Notes under the pieces: model-generated
What the model saw: the letters and a program-made list of their open reading frames with translations, nothing else
Told to the model about the DNA's origin: nothing
Databases searched by the model: none
Part shown: piece after piece, positions 8,843 to 16,697 of the stretch
Position numbering within the stretch: the stretch's first letter is position 1
Layout: every line of letters begins with the position of its first letter
Translations under genes and position numbers: made by a program
Source: Gallionellaceae bacterium
GTDB taxonomy: Bacteria > Pseudomonadota > Gammaproteobacteria > Burkholderiales > Thiobacillaceae
Direction: 5' to 3'
Assembly: GCA_028714875.1 (NCBI GenBank)
Contig: JAQTLN010000005.1
Location: 124,001 to 188,000 of the forward strand
DNA length: 64,000 nt

Positions 8843-9301
8843 TCAATTAGCGCAGTTCTCAGAAATGGTGCGACCGGCGCGTTCCATTTCCGCCTGACGT
8901 GCCGCCGCGTCGAGGACTCGTGTTTGGCCTTGGGAGTCGACCGTGCTGAGGCGCATATTCGCGCGTTGCAACATTTCCAGGTTGGCGCGCGCGCGTTGGC
9001 AGTTTTCCGCCTTGCGCCGGGCCTCTTCCTCGCGTGCGGCGAGTTCCTTGCTTGCCACTTCCCGCGCTTTTACCTGTTCCAGGCGCTTGTGCGCGGCCAG
9101 GTCCGCAGCCTGGCGACGTGCCTCCACCGCGCGGGCTTCGGTGGCTTCGCTGGTTCGCGGGTTGAATTGTTCGGGGAGGGTGCTGGACGGTGGCTGGTCA
9201 CCGTAGTGGATTTTGCCTTGGGCGTCGGTCCACTTGTAGATATCCGCCCCGGCGGGTGCCGCCAGCAAGGCCAGCAGCAGAAGGATGCCGGGGCGGAGCA
9301 T
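8843..9301 (-). CDS. DUF4124 domain periplasmic protein
   Basis: Signal peptide (residues 1-19, cleavage after PAGA) followed by the DUF4124 core ADIYKWTDAQGKIHYGDQPP (about 19-38), a short beta module common in proteobacterial exported proteins. The remainder (about 60-130) is a charged, Ala/Glu/Arg-rich helix likely to form a coiled coil. Function is unknown. It follows the lipoprotein gene on the same strand with a gap of only 7 bases, so the two probably form an operon. Confidence 0.8.
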   Translation of the reverse strand: MLRPGILLLLALLAAPAGADIYKWTDAQGKIHYGDQPPSSTLPEQFNPRTSEATEARAVEARRQAADLAAHKRLEQVKAREVASKELAAREEEARRKAENCQRARANLEMLQRANMRLSTVDSQGQTRVLDAAARQAEMERAGRTISENCAN

Positions 9302-9308
9302 GGAACGT

Positions 9309-9650
9309 TTACTTCAGTTCGGTGGATGGGTAGGACAGTTGCGCGATGCCGCGCGCGACCTGGTCGGACACGAAGGTGGCCTGCTTGATCACGGCGTTGC
9401 TGTCACCAGCCTTGGCGGCTTCCAGGGCGTCCTTGTAGGCCTTGTCGGCGGTGGTCCACAGGGCAAACTTGGCCTTGGCGGTCTTCACGTCGGCGGTGGC
9501 CTTGTCCAGTGCTTGTTGGGCGGCGTCGCTGAGCGCGGACTTGACGGCTTCCTTGGGAGCCTCGGCGTTCGTGGCGGGGGCGCTGCTGCAAGCGGTCAGG
9601 GCAAAGGTGGTCAGACCAAGGAAAGCCAGGGTTGCGAGTTTTTGCTTCAT
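9309..9650 (-). CDS. Small outer-membrane lipoprotein, Ala/Lys-rich helical
   Basis: Lipobox LTAC with acylated Cys21, Ser-Ser after it (outer-membrane sorting expected). The mature part is helical with repeated KA/AK patterns (QALDKATADVKTAKAKFALW). The motif ALWTTADKAYKDALEAAKAGD loosely resembles SoxXA-binding/SoxK-like small proteins, but there are no sox genes nearby, so that assignment is only a possibility. Good ribosome site (GGAGA) before ATG 9650. Upstream gene of the pair with the DUF4124 protein. Confidence 0.75.
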   Translation of the reverse strand: MKQKLATLAFLGLTTFALTACSSAPATNAEAPKEAVKSALSDAAQQALDKATADVKTAKAKFALWTTADKAYKDALEAAKAGDSNAVIKQATFVSDQVARGIAQLSYPSTELK

Positions 9651-9857
9651 GAGATGTCTCCTCTCGTAATGGGGTGTGCGGTGGTTAAACCAACACGCTG
9701 AATTAGCGGCCGACGCAACTTAAGTCCCCGTCAATGCCCGCGTCAATCGGTTTTCCTTGAATTGGTAGCTATTCACCAACGGTTTGGAAAGACATGTACC
9801 AGTAGGCGCGGCGGGCTTTCTGTACCATGCGGGTCCGTAATGTCTCCCGGCACTTTC

Positions 9858-10409
9858 ATGGCCATCAAAGCAACCATCTTCAAGGCTGAAGTTCAGATCG
9901 CGGACATGGACCGCAACTATTATGCGGAACACGCGCTGACGCTGGCCCGGCATCCCTCGGAAACCGACGAACGCATGATGGTGCGCTTGTTCGCTTTTGT
10001 CCTGCACGCGCATGAGCAACTCAGTTTCGCCAAAGGCATGTGTGTGGACGATGAACCGGATCTCTGGCACCGCGATCTGACCGGCGCCATCGAACTCTGG
10101 ATCGACGTCGGTCTGCCCGATGAAAAATGGGTTCGCAAGGCCTGTGGCCGCGCGGATCAGGTGCTGATCATCAGTTACGGCAGCCGCACCGCCGAGAACT
10201 GGTGGGAGCAGAACCGCGCCAAGCTGCTCAAGCTCAACAACGTCACCGTGCTCAACCTGGCGCCGGAAGAGAGCCAGGGGCTGGCCGCACTGGCGCAGCG
10301 GACCATGCGCCTGCAATGCACCCTACAGGATGGTCAAATCTGGATTACCGACGGCCAGGACACGGTCAGCATTCAACCGAATTATCTGAAAAACAATGCA
10401 AACCATTGA
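9858..10409 (+). CDS. yaeQ: YaeQ family protein
   Basis: A 183-residue protein with the characteristic MAIKATIFKAEVQIADMDRN start and the PD-(D/E)XK-nuclease-like core typical of YaeQ (AIELWIDVGLPDEKWVRKA, about residues 78-96). In E. coli YaeQ was linked to suppression of rfaH phenotypes, but the biochemical role is uncertain. ATG 9858 fits the family N-terminus; ATG 9840 in frame adds six residues. The 3' end overlaps the S4-domain gene by 14 bases, so they are co-transcribed. Confidence 0.9.
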   Translation: MAIKATIFKAEVQIADMDRNYYAEHALTLARHPSETDERMMVRLFAFVLHAHEQLSFAKGMCVDDEPDLWHRDLTGAIELWIDVGLPDEKWVRKACGRADQVLIISYGSRTAENWWEQNRAKLLKLNNVTVLNLAPEESQGLAALAQRTMRLQCTLQDGQIWITDGQDTVSIQPNYLKNNANH

Positions 10410-10617
10410 TTTTGAATTGTGCGGCGAATTTGTAGAACTGTGCAATCTACTCAAACTGGCAGGTGTCGCCGACAGTGGCGGCCGTGGCAAAGCGCTGGTT
10501 GCCGCTGGTGAAGTAACCCTGGATGGTCAGCCGGAAAGCCGCAAGACCGCCAAGGTGCGCGCTGGTCAGGTGGTGGAGTGCATGGGCGTACAGATCCGCG
10601 TGCGGCTACCGGATTGA
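10396..10617 (+). CDS. S4-domain RNA-binding protein, YbcJ type
   Basis: A 73-residue stand-alone S4 domain: LCNLLKLAGVADSGGRGKALV followed by GEVTLDGQPESRKTAKVRAGQVVE. The Arg/Lys-rich face and the L-shaped S4 pattern suggest binding of structured RNA, likely ribosomal. YbcJ/RlbA-like proteins are conserved but poorly characterised. Overlap with yaeQ indicates translational coupling. Confidence 0.88.
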   Translation: MQTIDFELCGEFVELCNLLKLAGVADSGGRGKALVAAGEVTLDGQPESRKTAKVRAGQVVECMGVQIRVRLPD

Positions 10618-10629
10618 GCCCGGCGTGAC

Positions 10630-10920
10630 TCAGTAGCGAAGCAATGCCTGCTGTTGTGGCGGCCTTGCCCCATCGCTGCTCAAGTCATGGATGTAAGTGC
10701 AGGCGGCTTCCCGTTCCTGCCGCGTGCGGGTGTATTCGGCCAGATACTGGTCGAGTGCTGCTCCGGAGGGCAGCGCGACAAGCAGGGATTTGTGCTCGCT
10801 GCATTCCCTATCGGTCATCAAACGATGGCAAGTCGCCTCGGGTTTTGCATCCGAAGCGACAGCAAGCGATGCCAGCAGGGTGGACAACAGCGGAAGTAAC
10901 AACTTGGTTTGCATGACCAT
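10630..10920 (-). CDS. Small secreted protein with four cysteines, unknown function
   Basis: Signal peptide of about 22 residues (MQTKLLLPLLSTLLASLAVA, cleaved before SDAKPE). The short mature protein has three Cys (CHRL, RECSEH, AACTYI), suggesting a disulphide fold in the periplasm. I do not recognise a family. It converges with the S4-domain gene (12-base gap). The upstream 290 bases are AT-rich and hold its promoter region. Confidence 0.6.
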   Translation of the reverse strand: MVMQTKLLLPLLSTLLASLAVASDAKPEATCHRLMTDRECSEHKSLLVALPSGAALDQYLAEYTRTRQEREAACTYIHDLSSDGARPPQQQALLRY

Positions 10921-11214
10921 CTCCTGAACAGGGAACGAATTAGTTAGTCATTATATTGCAAGAACCATACCAATATACTCGGGTAATAATTCCATTTGAT
11001 TCTGTTTCCTATGTTATTGAAGTAATGCACTTATTTATTTAGTTACAGAGTGAGGAAGGCTCGCATGCTTGGTAGATATGCACTATCAAGACGCCTGCCG
11101 CACCGTTTTGGTGAATTTCCGCGGATTGCCTGCCGCTCGGTTTGGGTGTCGGTACGAACCGCGCGGACGTAAGATTCCACGATTCATTTTCAACTCGACT
11201 CAAAGGACCCAGCC
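10921..11214. other. AT-rich divergent intergenic region
   Basis: Separates the secreted-protein gene (leftward) from pgm (rightward). Positions 10940-11060 are markedly AT-rich against the window average, with several TATTT/TTATT tracts suited to two divergent promoters. No single pair of promoter boxes is clear enough to call. The pgm ribosome site is AAAGGA at about 11202. Confidence 0.5.
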
Positions 11215-12843
11215 ATGCTCCACCCCCTCGCCGGTCAACTCGCGCCCGCTGAATCCCTGATGGACGTGGCCGACCTGCTCGCCGCTTATCACCATCAACC
11301 CGATGTCGGCGTCGCCACCCAGCGCGTCGCTTTTGGCACCAGCGGCCATCGCGGCAGCGCCTTCAATCTGAGCTTTAACGAGGCTCACATCCTCGCCATC
11401 ACTCAGGCCGTGTGCGAATACCGCGCCGGCGCCGGCATTACCGGCCCGCTGTTCCTGGGCATGGACAGCCACGCCCTGTCCGCCCCGGCGCAACAGAGCG
11501 CCATCGAGGTACTGGCCGCGAACGGTGTCGATACCCGCATCCAGGCCGATGGCGGCTACACGCCCACCCCGGTGATCTCGCGCGCCATCCTGGTTCACAA
11601 CGCGGACGCCGGCGCCGCGCGCGCGGACGGCATCGTCATCACCCCCTCGCACAACCCGCCGCGTGACGGCGGCATCAAGTACAACCCGCCCAATGGCGGC
11701 CCGGCCGATACCGACGTCACCGGCTGGATCGAGAACCGCGCCAATGCCCTGATGGCCGACGGCAACCGTGATGTGAAGCGGCTGCCCTATGCGGAAGCGC
11801 TGGCGAAGGTGAAGCAGGAAGACTTCGCCACGCCCTACATCGCCGACCTGGAAAACGTCATCGACATGGCCGCGATCAGGCAGGCCGGCCTGAAGATCGG
11901 CGTCGACCCGCTGGGCGGCGCCGCCGTGGCTTACTGGAAGCCGATCGCCGAGAAATACGGCCTGAACATCGAAGTGGTGAACCCGAACGTCGACCCCGCT
12001 TTCGCCTTCATGACCCTGGACCACGACGGCAAGATCCGCATGGACTGCTCCAGCCCCTACGCGATGGCCAGCCTGGTGAAGCTGAAAGATCGTTTCGACA
12101 TCGCCTGGGGAAACGACGCCGACGTCGATCGCCACGGCATAGTCACTCCCTCGATCGGTTTGCTCAACCCCAACCACTACCTCGCGGTGGCCATCCATTA
12201 CCTGCTCACGCACCGTCCGCAATGGCCGGTGACTGCGGCGGTGGGCAAGACCCTGGTGTCCAGCGGCCTGATCGACCGCGTGGTGAACGGTCTCGGGCGC
12301 AAGCTTCTGGAAGTGCCGGTGGGCTTCAAGTGGTTCTCCGCCGGCCTGCTCGATGGCGGCTTCTGCTTTGGCGGCGAGGAATCCGCCGGTGCCTCCTTCC
12401 TGCGCCGCGACGGCAGCGCCTGGACCACCGACAAGGACGGCATCATCCTCGGCCTGCTCGCCGCCGAAATCACCGCCGTCACCGGCGAAGACCCCGGCCG
12501 CTACTACCAGAAGCTCGCCGCACAGTACGGCACGCCGTATTACGTGCGCATCGACGCCGCCGCCACCCCGGCGCAGAAGGCCGCATTCAAGCAACTCACC
12601 CCGGAAAAAGTCACCGCAGCCACCCTGGCTGGCGAGCCGATCACCGGCAAGTTCACCCGCGCTCCCGGCAACGACGCGCCGATCGGTGGTCTGAAAGTGG
12701 CCACGGAAAACGGCTGGTTCGCCGCCCGCCCCTCCGGCACCGAGGACATCTACAAGATCTACGCGGAAAGCTTCAAGAGCGCGGAGCACCTGAACGAGAT
12801 CGTCGCCGAGGCGAAGCGCATCGTCACGGACGCGCTGGCATGA
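11215..12843 (+). CDS. pgm: Phosphoglucomutase (alpha-D-glucose specific)
   Basis: Interconverts glucose 1-phosphate and glucose 6-phosphate, linking glycogen turnover (see glgP at 25650) to glycolysis. The 542 residues match the Pgm length (about 546). FGTSGHRG near 38; the phosphoserine loop is [11 protein letters not shown] near 143; the Mg site is [10 protein letters not shown] near 302; the sugar loop is GGEESAGAS near 385; the phosphate loop is [15 protein letters not shown] near 504. Overlaps the next small gene by ATGA. Confidence 0.96.
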   Translation: MLHPLAGQLAPAESLMDVADLLAAYHHQPDVGVATQRVAFGTSGHRGSAFNLSFNEAHILAITQAVCEYRAGAGITGPLFLGMDSHALSAPAQQSAIEVLAANGVDTRIQADGGYTPTPVISRAILVHNADAGAARADGIVITPSHNPPRDGGIKYNPPNGGPADTDVTGWIENRANALMADGNRDVKRLPYAEALAKVKQEDFATPYIADLENVIDMAAIRQAGLKIGVDPLGGAAVAYWKPIAEKYGLNIEVVNPNVDPAFAFMTLDHDGKIRMDCSSPYAMASLVKLKDRFDIAWGNDADVDRHGIVTPSIGLLNPNHYLAVAIHYLLTHRPQWPVTAAVGKTLVSSGLIDRVVNGLGRKLLEVPVGFKWFSAGLLDGGFCFGGEESAGASFLRRDGSAWTTDKDGIILGLLAAEITAVTGEDPGRYYQKLAAQYGTPYYVRIDAAATPAQKAAFKQLTPEKVTAATLAGEPITGKFTRAPGNDAPIGGLKVATENGWFAARPSGTEDIYKIYAESFKSAEHLNEIVAEAKRIVTDALA

Positions 12844-13115
12844 AGCGGACGCGGCTCGCGCTGGCGCTGGGCGCCGCTCTGGTCTTCGGCCCGGCGCTGG
12901 GCGTAGGCCTCCCGGATTCGGCATCCGGTGGAACGGAGGTTGCGGCCGGGCATGAACTCCAGTGCCGGCGGGCCTACACCCGGCAGGATCTGGATTTCCT
13001 GCTGGCACACTGCCGCTTCGAAGCCTGGTCCCTGGCGCGCGCCCAGTGCGAGCGCACCCTCGACAGCATCTCCCCGCGCTACGCCGCGTTCTGCAAGGCC
13101 TTCGGGCGGGAATAG
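12840..13115 (+). CDS. Small exported cysteine-containing protein, unknown
   Basis: The 91-residue product starts at ATG 12840, overlapping the pgm stop (ATGA), and has a signal peptide ([21 protein letters not shown]). The mature part has four cysteines ([28 protein letters not shown]), spaced as in a small disulphide-bonded helical protein. No family recognised. Its position between pgm and the channel gene, with 28 bases to the latter, suggests a three-gene operon. Confidence 0.65.
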   Translation: MKRTRLALALGAALVFGPALGVGLPDSASGGTEVAAGHELQCRRAYTRQDLDFLLAHCRFEAWSLARAQCERTLDSISPRYAAFCKAFGRE

Positions 13116-13143
13116 TCGGCCGGACGTTTTCGCGCATTCCGCC

Positions 13144-13920
13144 ATGAACCGCTCCCGCCTCTGGCAACTACTCGATACCCCCGAGCCGGGCGACCGTCAG
13201 GCGGCGGGGATCGGTTCCTTTTTGATCGTGCTCATCACCCTCAACTTGGCTGCGGTGATCATCGGGACGGTGCGTGGCATCCATGAACACTACGGCGCCT
13301 GGCTGGATGCCTTCGAGACCTTCTCGGTAGTGGTTTTCAGCCTGGAATATCTGGCGCGCCTTTGGGCGTGTACCTCCCAGCCGGTCTATGCGCGGCCGGT
13401 CCTGGGGCGGTTGCGCTATTTTCTTTCACCCTTGGCCCTGGTTGATCTGATCGCGGTGCTGCCGTATTTCCTCGGCTTTCTGGCGGTGGATATGCGCTTT
13501 CTTCGCGCCTTGCGGCTGTTACGCCTGTTCCGGATCGCCAAGTTCGGGCGCTATTCGGAAACCCTGGCCCTGTTCGGCCGGGTGATGCGGCACAAGAAGG
13601 AGGAGTTGGTCATTACCAGCCTGCTGATGCTGATCCTCATCATCCTGTCGGCTTCGTTGATGTATTTCGCGGAACACGACGCGCAACCAGACAAGTTCCC
13701 CGACATCCCCACCACCGCCTGGTGGGCGGTGGTCACCCTGACCACGGTCGGTTACGGCGATGTATTTCCGGTGACCGGCCTGGGCAAACTGTTTGCCTCT
13801 TTCGTGGCGATCTTCGGCATCGCCATGTTCGCCCTGCCGGCCGGCATTCTCGGGGCCAGCTTCAGCGAGGAGATGCGGCGCGACAAACGCTGTCCACATT
13901 GTGGGGAACCGCTGGAGTAG
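13144..13920 (+). CDS. Voltage-gated-type potassium channel
   Basis: A 258-residue six-helix cation channel of the inner membrane. S1-S3 lie at about 21-100; S4 is the Arg-rich RFLRALRLLRLFRIAKFGRY (about 119-138). The pore helix and K+ selectivity filter TTVGYGD are near 200, followed by S6. The cytoplasmic tail ends with CPHCGEPLE, a small CxxC zinc-knuckle-like motif. A diverged copy of the last 24 codons recurs at 14707-14781 beyond the toxin-antitoxin pair. Confidence 0.9.
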   Translation: MNRSRLWQLLDTPEPGDRQAAGIGSFLIVLITLNLAAVIIGTVRGIHEHYGAWLDAFETFSVVVFSLEYLARLWACTSQPVYARPVLGRLRYFLSPLALVDLIAVLPYFLGFLAVDMRFLRALRLLRLFRIAKFGRYSETLALFGRVMRHKKEELVITSLLMLILIILSASLMYFAEHDAQPDKFPDIPTTAWWAVVTLTTVGYGDVFPVTGLGKLFASFVAIFGIAMFALPAGILGASFSEEMRRDKRCPHCGEPLE

Positions 13921-14048
13921 CCCGCTAGGGTGGATAAGCGATAGCGCATCCAGCATCACCGCCGCATGGTTCGTGCCACAAACGGCTGCTCCGACGCAGC
14001 TAAAAATCTCGGGGTAGGAGCGTCCGCTTGCGGCGCGAACAGGTGATG
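13921..14048. repeat. Dispersed repeat fragments after the channel gene
   Basis: Contains a GGGTGGATAAGCGATAGCGC..ATCC inverted segment (about 13928-13956) and GTAGGAGCGTCCGCTTGCGGCGCGA (split across 14015-14039), a REP-like sequence related to the GGGAGCGGGCTTGCCCGCGA type found at 59969-59989. No gene is seen here. Confidence 0.5.
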
Positions 14049-14330
14049 TCAGGGAAACCTGCGCGCGCTGTGGACGATGTTGAGTACCCGAATCTGGTCC
14101 GGCAATACCTGGACGAAGGCGATGTAGGGAAGCCGCTGGATTACGAGTTCCCTGGTGCCGGGAATCCGCTCGCTGTTACGGATGCTCTCGGGAAAGGCGC
14201 GCAAGGCCTCGATCTGATTGACGATCCTGGCTTCGACTTTGTCAGTCGTGACCGGACCGGCTTTTTCCAGGTAGTAGACGAGGATGTCGGCGAGGTCGTC
14301 CAGCGCCTCATCGGTCCATGCGAGTCGCAT
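14049..14330 (-). CDS. ParE/RelE-family toxin
   Basis: A 93-residue type II toxin: RLAWTDEALDDLADILVYY opening, RIVNQIEALRAFPESIRNSERIPGTREL centre and the ending YIAFVQVLPDQIRVLNIVHSARR typical of the ParE/RelE fold. The family targets gyrase or ribosome-bound mRNA; the sequence does not decide which. The gene follows its antitoxin with 3 bases between them. The pair is inserted close to a K+ channel gene remnant. Confidence 0.9.
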   Translation of the reverse strand: MRLAWTDEALDDLADILVYYLEKAGPVTTDKVEARIVNQIEALRAFPESIRNSERIPGTRELVIQRLPYIAFVQVLPDQIRVLNIVHSARRFP

Positions 14331-14333
14331 GAG

Positions 14334-14648
14334 TCAAACGGCTTTGGCGCCAAGGCGCGCATTGACTCGCTCACGCAGGCTGGTCATGGCTTCTTCCTGC
14401 TCGTGGAGCGCCGTCTGGCCCGATGCGACGCGCCGCTGGGTCGCATCCACTTTGTCGAACAACCAGCCGTCGTATCCGGGCTCCTTGTCCAGCAACAGTT
14501 CCGGAAGCAGGGTCTCGGCGGCATCCTCAATGGAGATCATGACCCCGACCGGCCGGTTGTTCCGGGTGATAACCACTGGTTCCCGGCGTGAGGTATCGAG
14601 AAACTCGCCGAAATGATTTTTGACATCGCGCGCGGTCATGACTTTCAT
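14334..14648 (-). CDS. Phd/YefM-family antitoxin
   Basis: The 104-residue protein starts MKVMTARDVKNHFGEFLD, the standard Phd/YefM N-terminal DNA-binding segment, with PVVITRNNRPVGVMIS following. The C-terminal half (Lys/Glu-rich helix, QEEAMTSLRERVNARLG) would wrap the toxin. It lies upstream of the toxin, the usual order, and probably autorepresses the promoter between 14649 and 14706. Confidence 0.92.
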   Translation of the reverse strand: MKVMTARDVKNHFGEFLDTSRREPVVITRNNRPVGVMISIEDAAETLLPELLLDKEPGYDGWLFDKVDATQRRVASGQTALHEQEEAMTSLRERVNARLGAKAV

Positions 14649-14706
14649 GGGTGTCTCCGGTCAAAGTGTTGAATGTGTCCATACTGTCCATTATGGGCGC
14701 CAAGTC

Positions 14707-14781
14707 ATTCTTGGGGCCAGCTTCAGCGAGGAGATGCGCCGTGACAGGCGCTGCCCGCATTGCGGCAAGCCGTTGGATTAG
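14707..14781 (+). pseudogene. 3' remnant of a second potassium channel gene
   Basis: Twenty-four codons plus stop encode ILGASFSEEMRRDRRCPHCG then KPLD, matching the last residues of the channel at 13144-13920 at 21 of 24 positions. At DNA level 13 of 75 bases differ, mostly at third positions. Nothing upstream matches, so the 5' part was lost when the toxin-antitoxin segment arrived or by recombination. Confidence 0.85.
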
Positions 14782-15059
14782 CCTTTCTGGCTTTCCTCGT
14801 ACAGCGAAGGTGTGACGCGGGCCGAGGCCAGGTACATACGCAGGTTCTTGATGTCCTGTTTGCCGAACACGTTGCTGTGGTGCGGGTGGTGCAGGATGCC
14901 TTCGACGCCGTTCAGTACCACGCGATAGCGCGCGCCCGTGATGGGTTCCATGCTGGCGCCCAGATGCAGCATGAGAGATTCGATTTCACGCCAATGGATA
15001 TTGCCGCTGATCGGGTCCTGGAAGATGGCGCGTATCAGGTTTTCGTGTTTATGGCTCAT
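14778..15059 (-). CDS. HicA-like toxin-family protein without HicB partner
   Basis: A 93-residue protein with the HicA-like dsRNA-binding fold pattern: GNIHWREIESLMLHLGASMEPITGARYRVVLNG (spanning about 18-50) and HHPHHSNVFGKQDIKNLRMYL. The catalytic His expected in HicA (H in the FH-P motif) may be the His of ILHHPHH. No HicB-like gene flanks it. It follows the flavoprotein gene by 27 bases on the same strand, so it may be a housekeeping relative rather than a toxin. Confidence 0.7.
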   Translation of the reverse strand: MSHKHENLIRAIFQDPISGNIHWREIESLMLHLGASMEPITGARYRVVLNGVEGILHHPHHSNVFGKQDIKNLRMYLASARVTPSLYEESQKG

Positions 15060-15086
15060 GGCGGAGGCTCCTGCTGGATTCGTTGA

Positions 15087-16247
15087 TTATTTGATGAATA
15101 GCGCGCGCTTCACCAGGGCTTTCAGCGCCTTGAACATCAGATAGCGGAAATAGTCGCCATATTGGAGCTTGTCGGCCATCAGTTCCAGATGCTTGCGCGG
15201 CAGCGTTTTGCTCCTGGGCAGCGCCTTGAGAAACAGGTGTTCGCTAACGCTGGGAAATAGCAGATAGCGCAGGCGGTTGGCGTGGTCGAAATCGCGCGTG
15301 ATTTCCTGGTAGCGCGCTTGGTAACAGGGCAGGGCGTCACCGCCGTGGTCTTGCGCTTCGATGATGGCTTCTGCCGCGTACAGGCCGCTCTGCATGGCGA
15401 ATGCGATACCCTCGCCAGTGATGGGTTCCACCAAGCCGGCGGCGTCGCCACAGAGCAGGACGTTGCCGCGGCCGGGGACTTTCCGATAGTCGCCGAAGGG
15501 CAGGTGGTGGCCCTTGATCTTGCCTTCCGGAATGGCGCCGAAGCGCGCCGCCAGAAACTCATGGAACATTTTTTTCAGCTCGGGATTCTTTGTGTGCAGA
15601 CCGCCGATGCCGACCGTGAGCGTGTTTTTTTTCGGGAAGACCCAGCCATAGCCCCAACGCGCCAGGCCGAAAATGATTTCCGGGTCGTCGAGCGAAGCCG
15701 CGCACTGTGCCCGATCAACTTCCATTTCCAGGGCGAAGGCGACGCGGTCGGGGTCGAAGGCTTTGCCGAACAGGGTTTTGCCGACCAGGCTGTTCACGCC
15801 ATCGGCGCCGATCAGGTAGTCGAAAGTAAAGGTCGTGCCGGAGCGCAGGCGACAGGTTTTGCCGGCGAGATCCATGGCGATGACGGTTTCGCCCGGGTAA
15901 AGCCGGGTTCCCTGGGCGATGGCCTGATTCAGCAGGAAATGGTCGAAATCCAGGCGCCGCGTGAAATACAGCTCGTCGGCATGGCCGACCTCGTTGAGCA
16001 GTTTCGTCCGATGAAAGAATTTCACGCCGCGCGCGGTGAAGTCGATTACCGGGCCCCACGGCGCCGCGAATATCCGGGAATAGATTTTTTGACTGCGCAG
16101 GGTGAGCAGGCCGCCGCACAGTTTGTCGCGCGGGAAGACGGCTTTGTCGATCAGCGCGGTGTCGATGCCGTGCCTGGCCAGGGTATGGGCGGCGGCGGAA
16201 CCGGCGGGGCCGCCGCCGATGATGAGTGCCGTGTGATGTGTGCTCAC
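15087..16247 (-). CDS. Geranylgeranyl-reductase-family FAD-dependent oxidoreductase
   Basis: A 386-residue flavoprotein with an N-terminal FAD Rossmann motif ALIIGGGPAGSAAAHTLARHG (split across 8-28) and the family signature FPRDKLCGGLLT. A second FAD motif, LLCGDAAGLVEPITGEGIAFAMQSG, is near 275-300. Members reduce isoprenoid double bonds or hydroxylate quinones; the substrate is not decided here. Its promoter faces the anaerobic cluster across a 173-base gap containing an 18-base dyad. Confidence 0.85.
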   Translation of the reverse strand: MSTHHTALIIGGGPAGSAAAHTLARHGIDTALIDKAVFPRDKLCGGLLTLRSQKIYSRIFAAPWGPVIDFTARGVKFFHRTKLLNEVGHADELYFTRRLDFDHFLLNQAIAQGTRLYPGETVIAMDLAGKTCRLRSGTTFTFDYLIGADGVNSLVGKTLFGKAFDPDRVAFALEMEVDRAQCAASLDDPEIIFGLARWGYGWVFPKKNTLTVGIGGLHTKNPELKKMFHEFLAARFGAIPEGKIKGHHLPFGDYRKVPGRGNVLLCGDAAGLVEPITGEGIAFAMQSGLYAAEAIIEAQDHGGDALPCYQARYQEITRDFDHANRLRYLLFPSVSEHLFLKALPRSKTLPRKHLELMADKLQYGDYFRYLMFKALKALVKRALFIK

Positions 16248-16341
16248 GAAAACGGGCCTGTCGCTGGAACGCGTGCTGGGATGCCGGCGAGTGTATCGGC
16301 AAACCGTGGAGGCCGCGCCCGCTTGACCCCAATCGCCCTAG

Positions 16342-16359
16342 GGATGTCTCATGACATCC
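16342..16359. promoter_or_regulatory. Perfect dyad GGATGTC-N4-GACATCC, operator candidate
   Basis: Seven-base arms around TCAT, in the divergent gap between the flavoprotein gene and the DUF2249 gene, 62 bases before ATG 16421. The symmetry and position fit a dimeric regulator. A weak FNR-like TTGAC-CCCA-ATCGC lies just upstream at 16323-16336. Confidence 0.5.
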
Positions 16360-16420
16360 GTCAATGCCGCCAAGCCCGCTTGGCCTGACTATGCGTTCCC
16401 CATCCATTCCGAGGTGCACC

Positions 16421-16693
16421 ATGTCCGTTCATATCCCCGTCCACGATCACACCACCGCCGATGCCATTTATCCTTTCGACGCGCGCGGTATTGCCAAGCG
16501 TTTCCGCCACGCCGCCATCTTCGGCGCGCTGGATGCCCTGAACCCCGGTGAACGTATGCGCTTCGTCAATGACCACAACCCCATTCCCCTCCTGCAGCAG
16601 ATGCAGGCGCGCTATGGCGACCGCGTCGAGATCAACTATCTCGACCAGGGTCCGCAGGGCGTGATGATCGACTTCATCGTCAAAGCCTCGTAA
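16421..16693 (+). CDS. DUF2249 domain protein
   Basis: A 90-residue protein with the DUF2249 pattern: DARGIAKRFRHAAIFGALDALNPGERMRFVNDHNPIPLL (about 24-62) and the ending GPQGVMIDFIVK. Such TusA-like domains recur in denitrification and nitric-oxide-response loci, but the function is unresolved. ATG 16421 is preceded by GAGGTG. First gene of a run of co-directional genes; only 4 bases separate it from the membrane protein gene. Confidence 0.85.
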   Translation: MSVHIPVHDHTTADAIYPFDARGIAKRFRHAAIFGALDALNPGERMRFVNDHNPIPLLQQMQARYGDRVEINYLDQGPQGVMIDFIVKAS

Positions 16694-16697
16694 TTCG

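Noticed and set aside
12222-12839. Extended N-terminus for the small exported protein at 12840
   Set aside because: The extension lies wholly within pgm in another frame and would hide the clear signal peptide beginning at ATG 12840.
11200-13167. Long open frame on the minus strand opposite pgm (655 codons)
   Set aside because: It is a high-GC shadow of pgm and its neighbours, gives a Gly/Arg/Val/Asp-rich product without motifs, and would span three real genes.
16323-16336. FNR box TTGAC-N4-ATCGC before the DUF2249 gene
   Set aside because: The second half-site matches only three of five positions, so it is mentioned but not called as a site.
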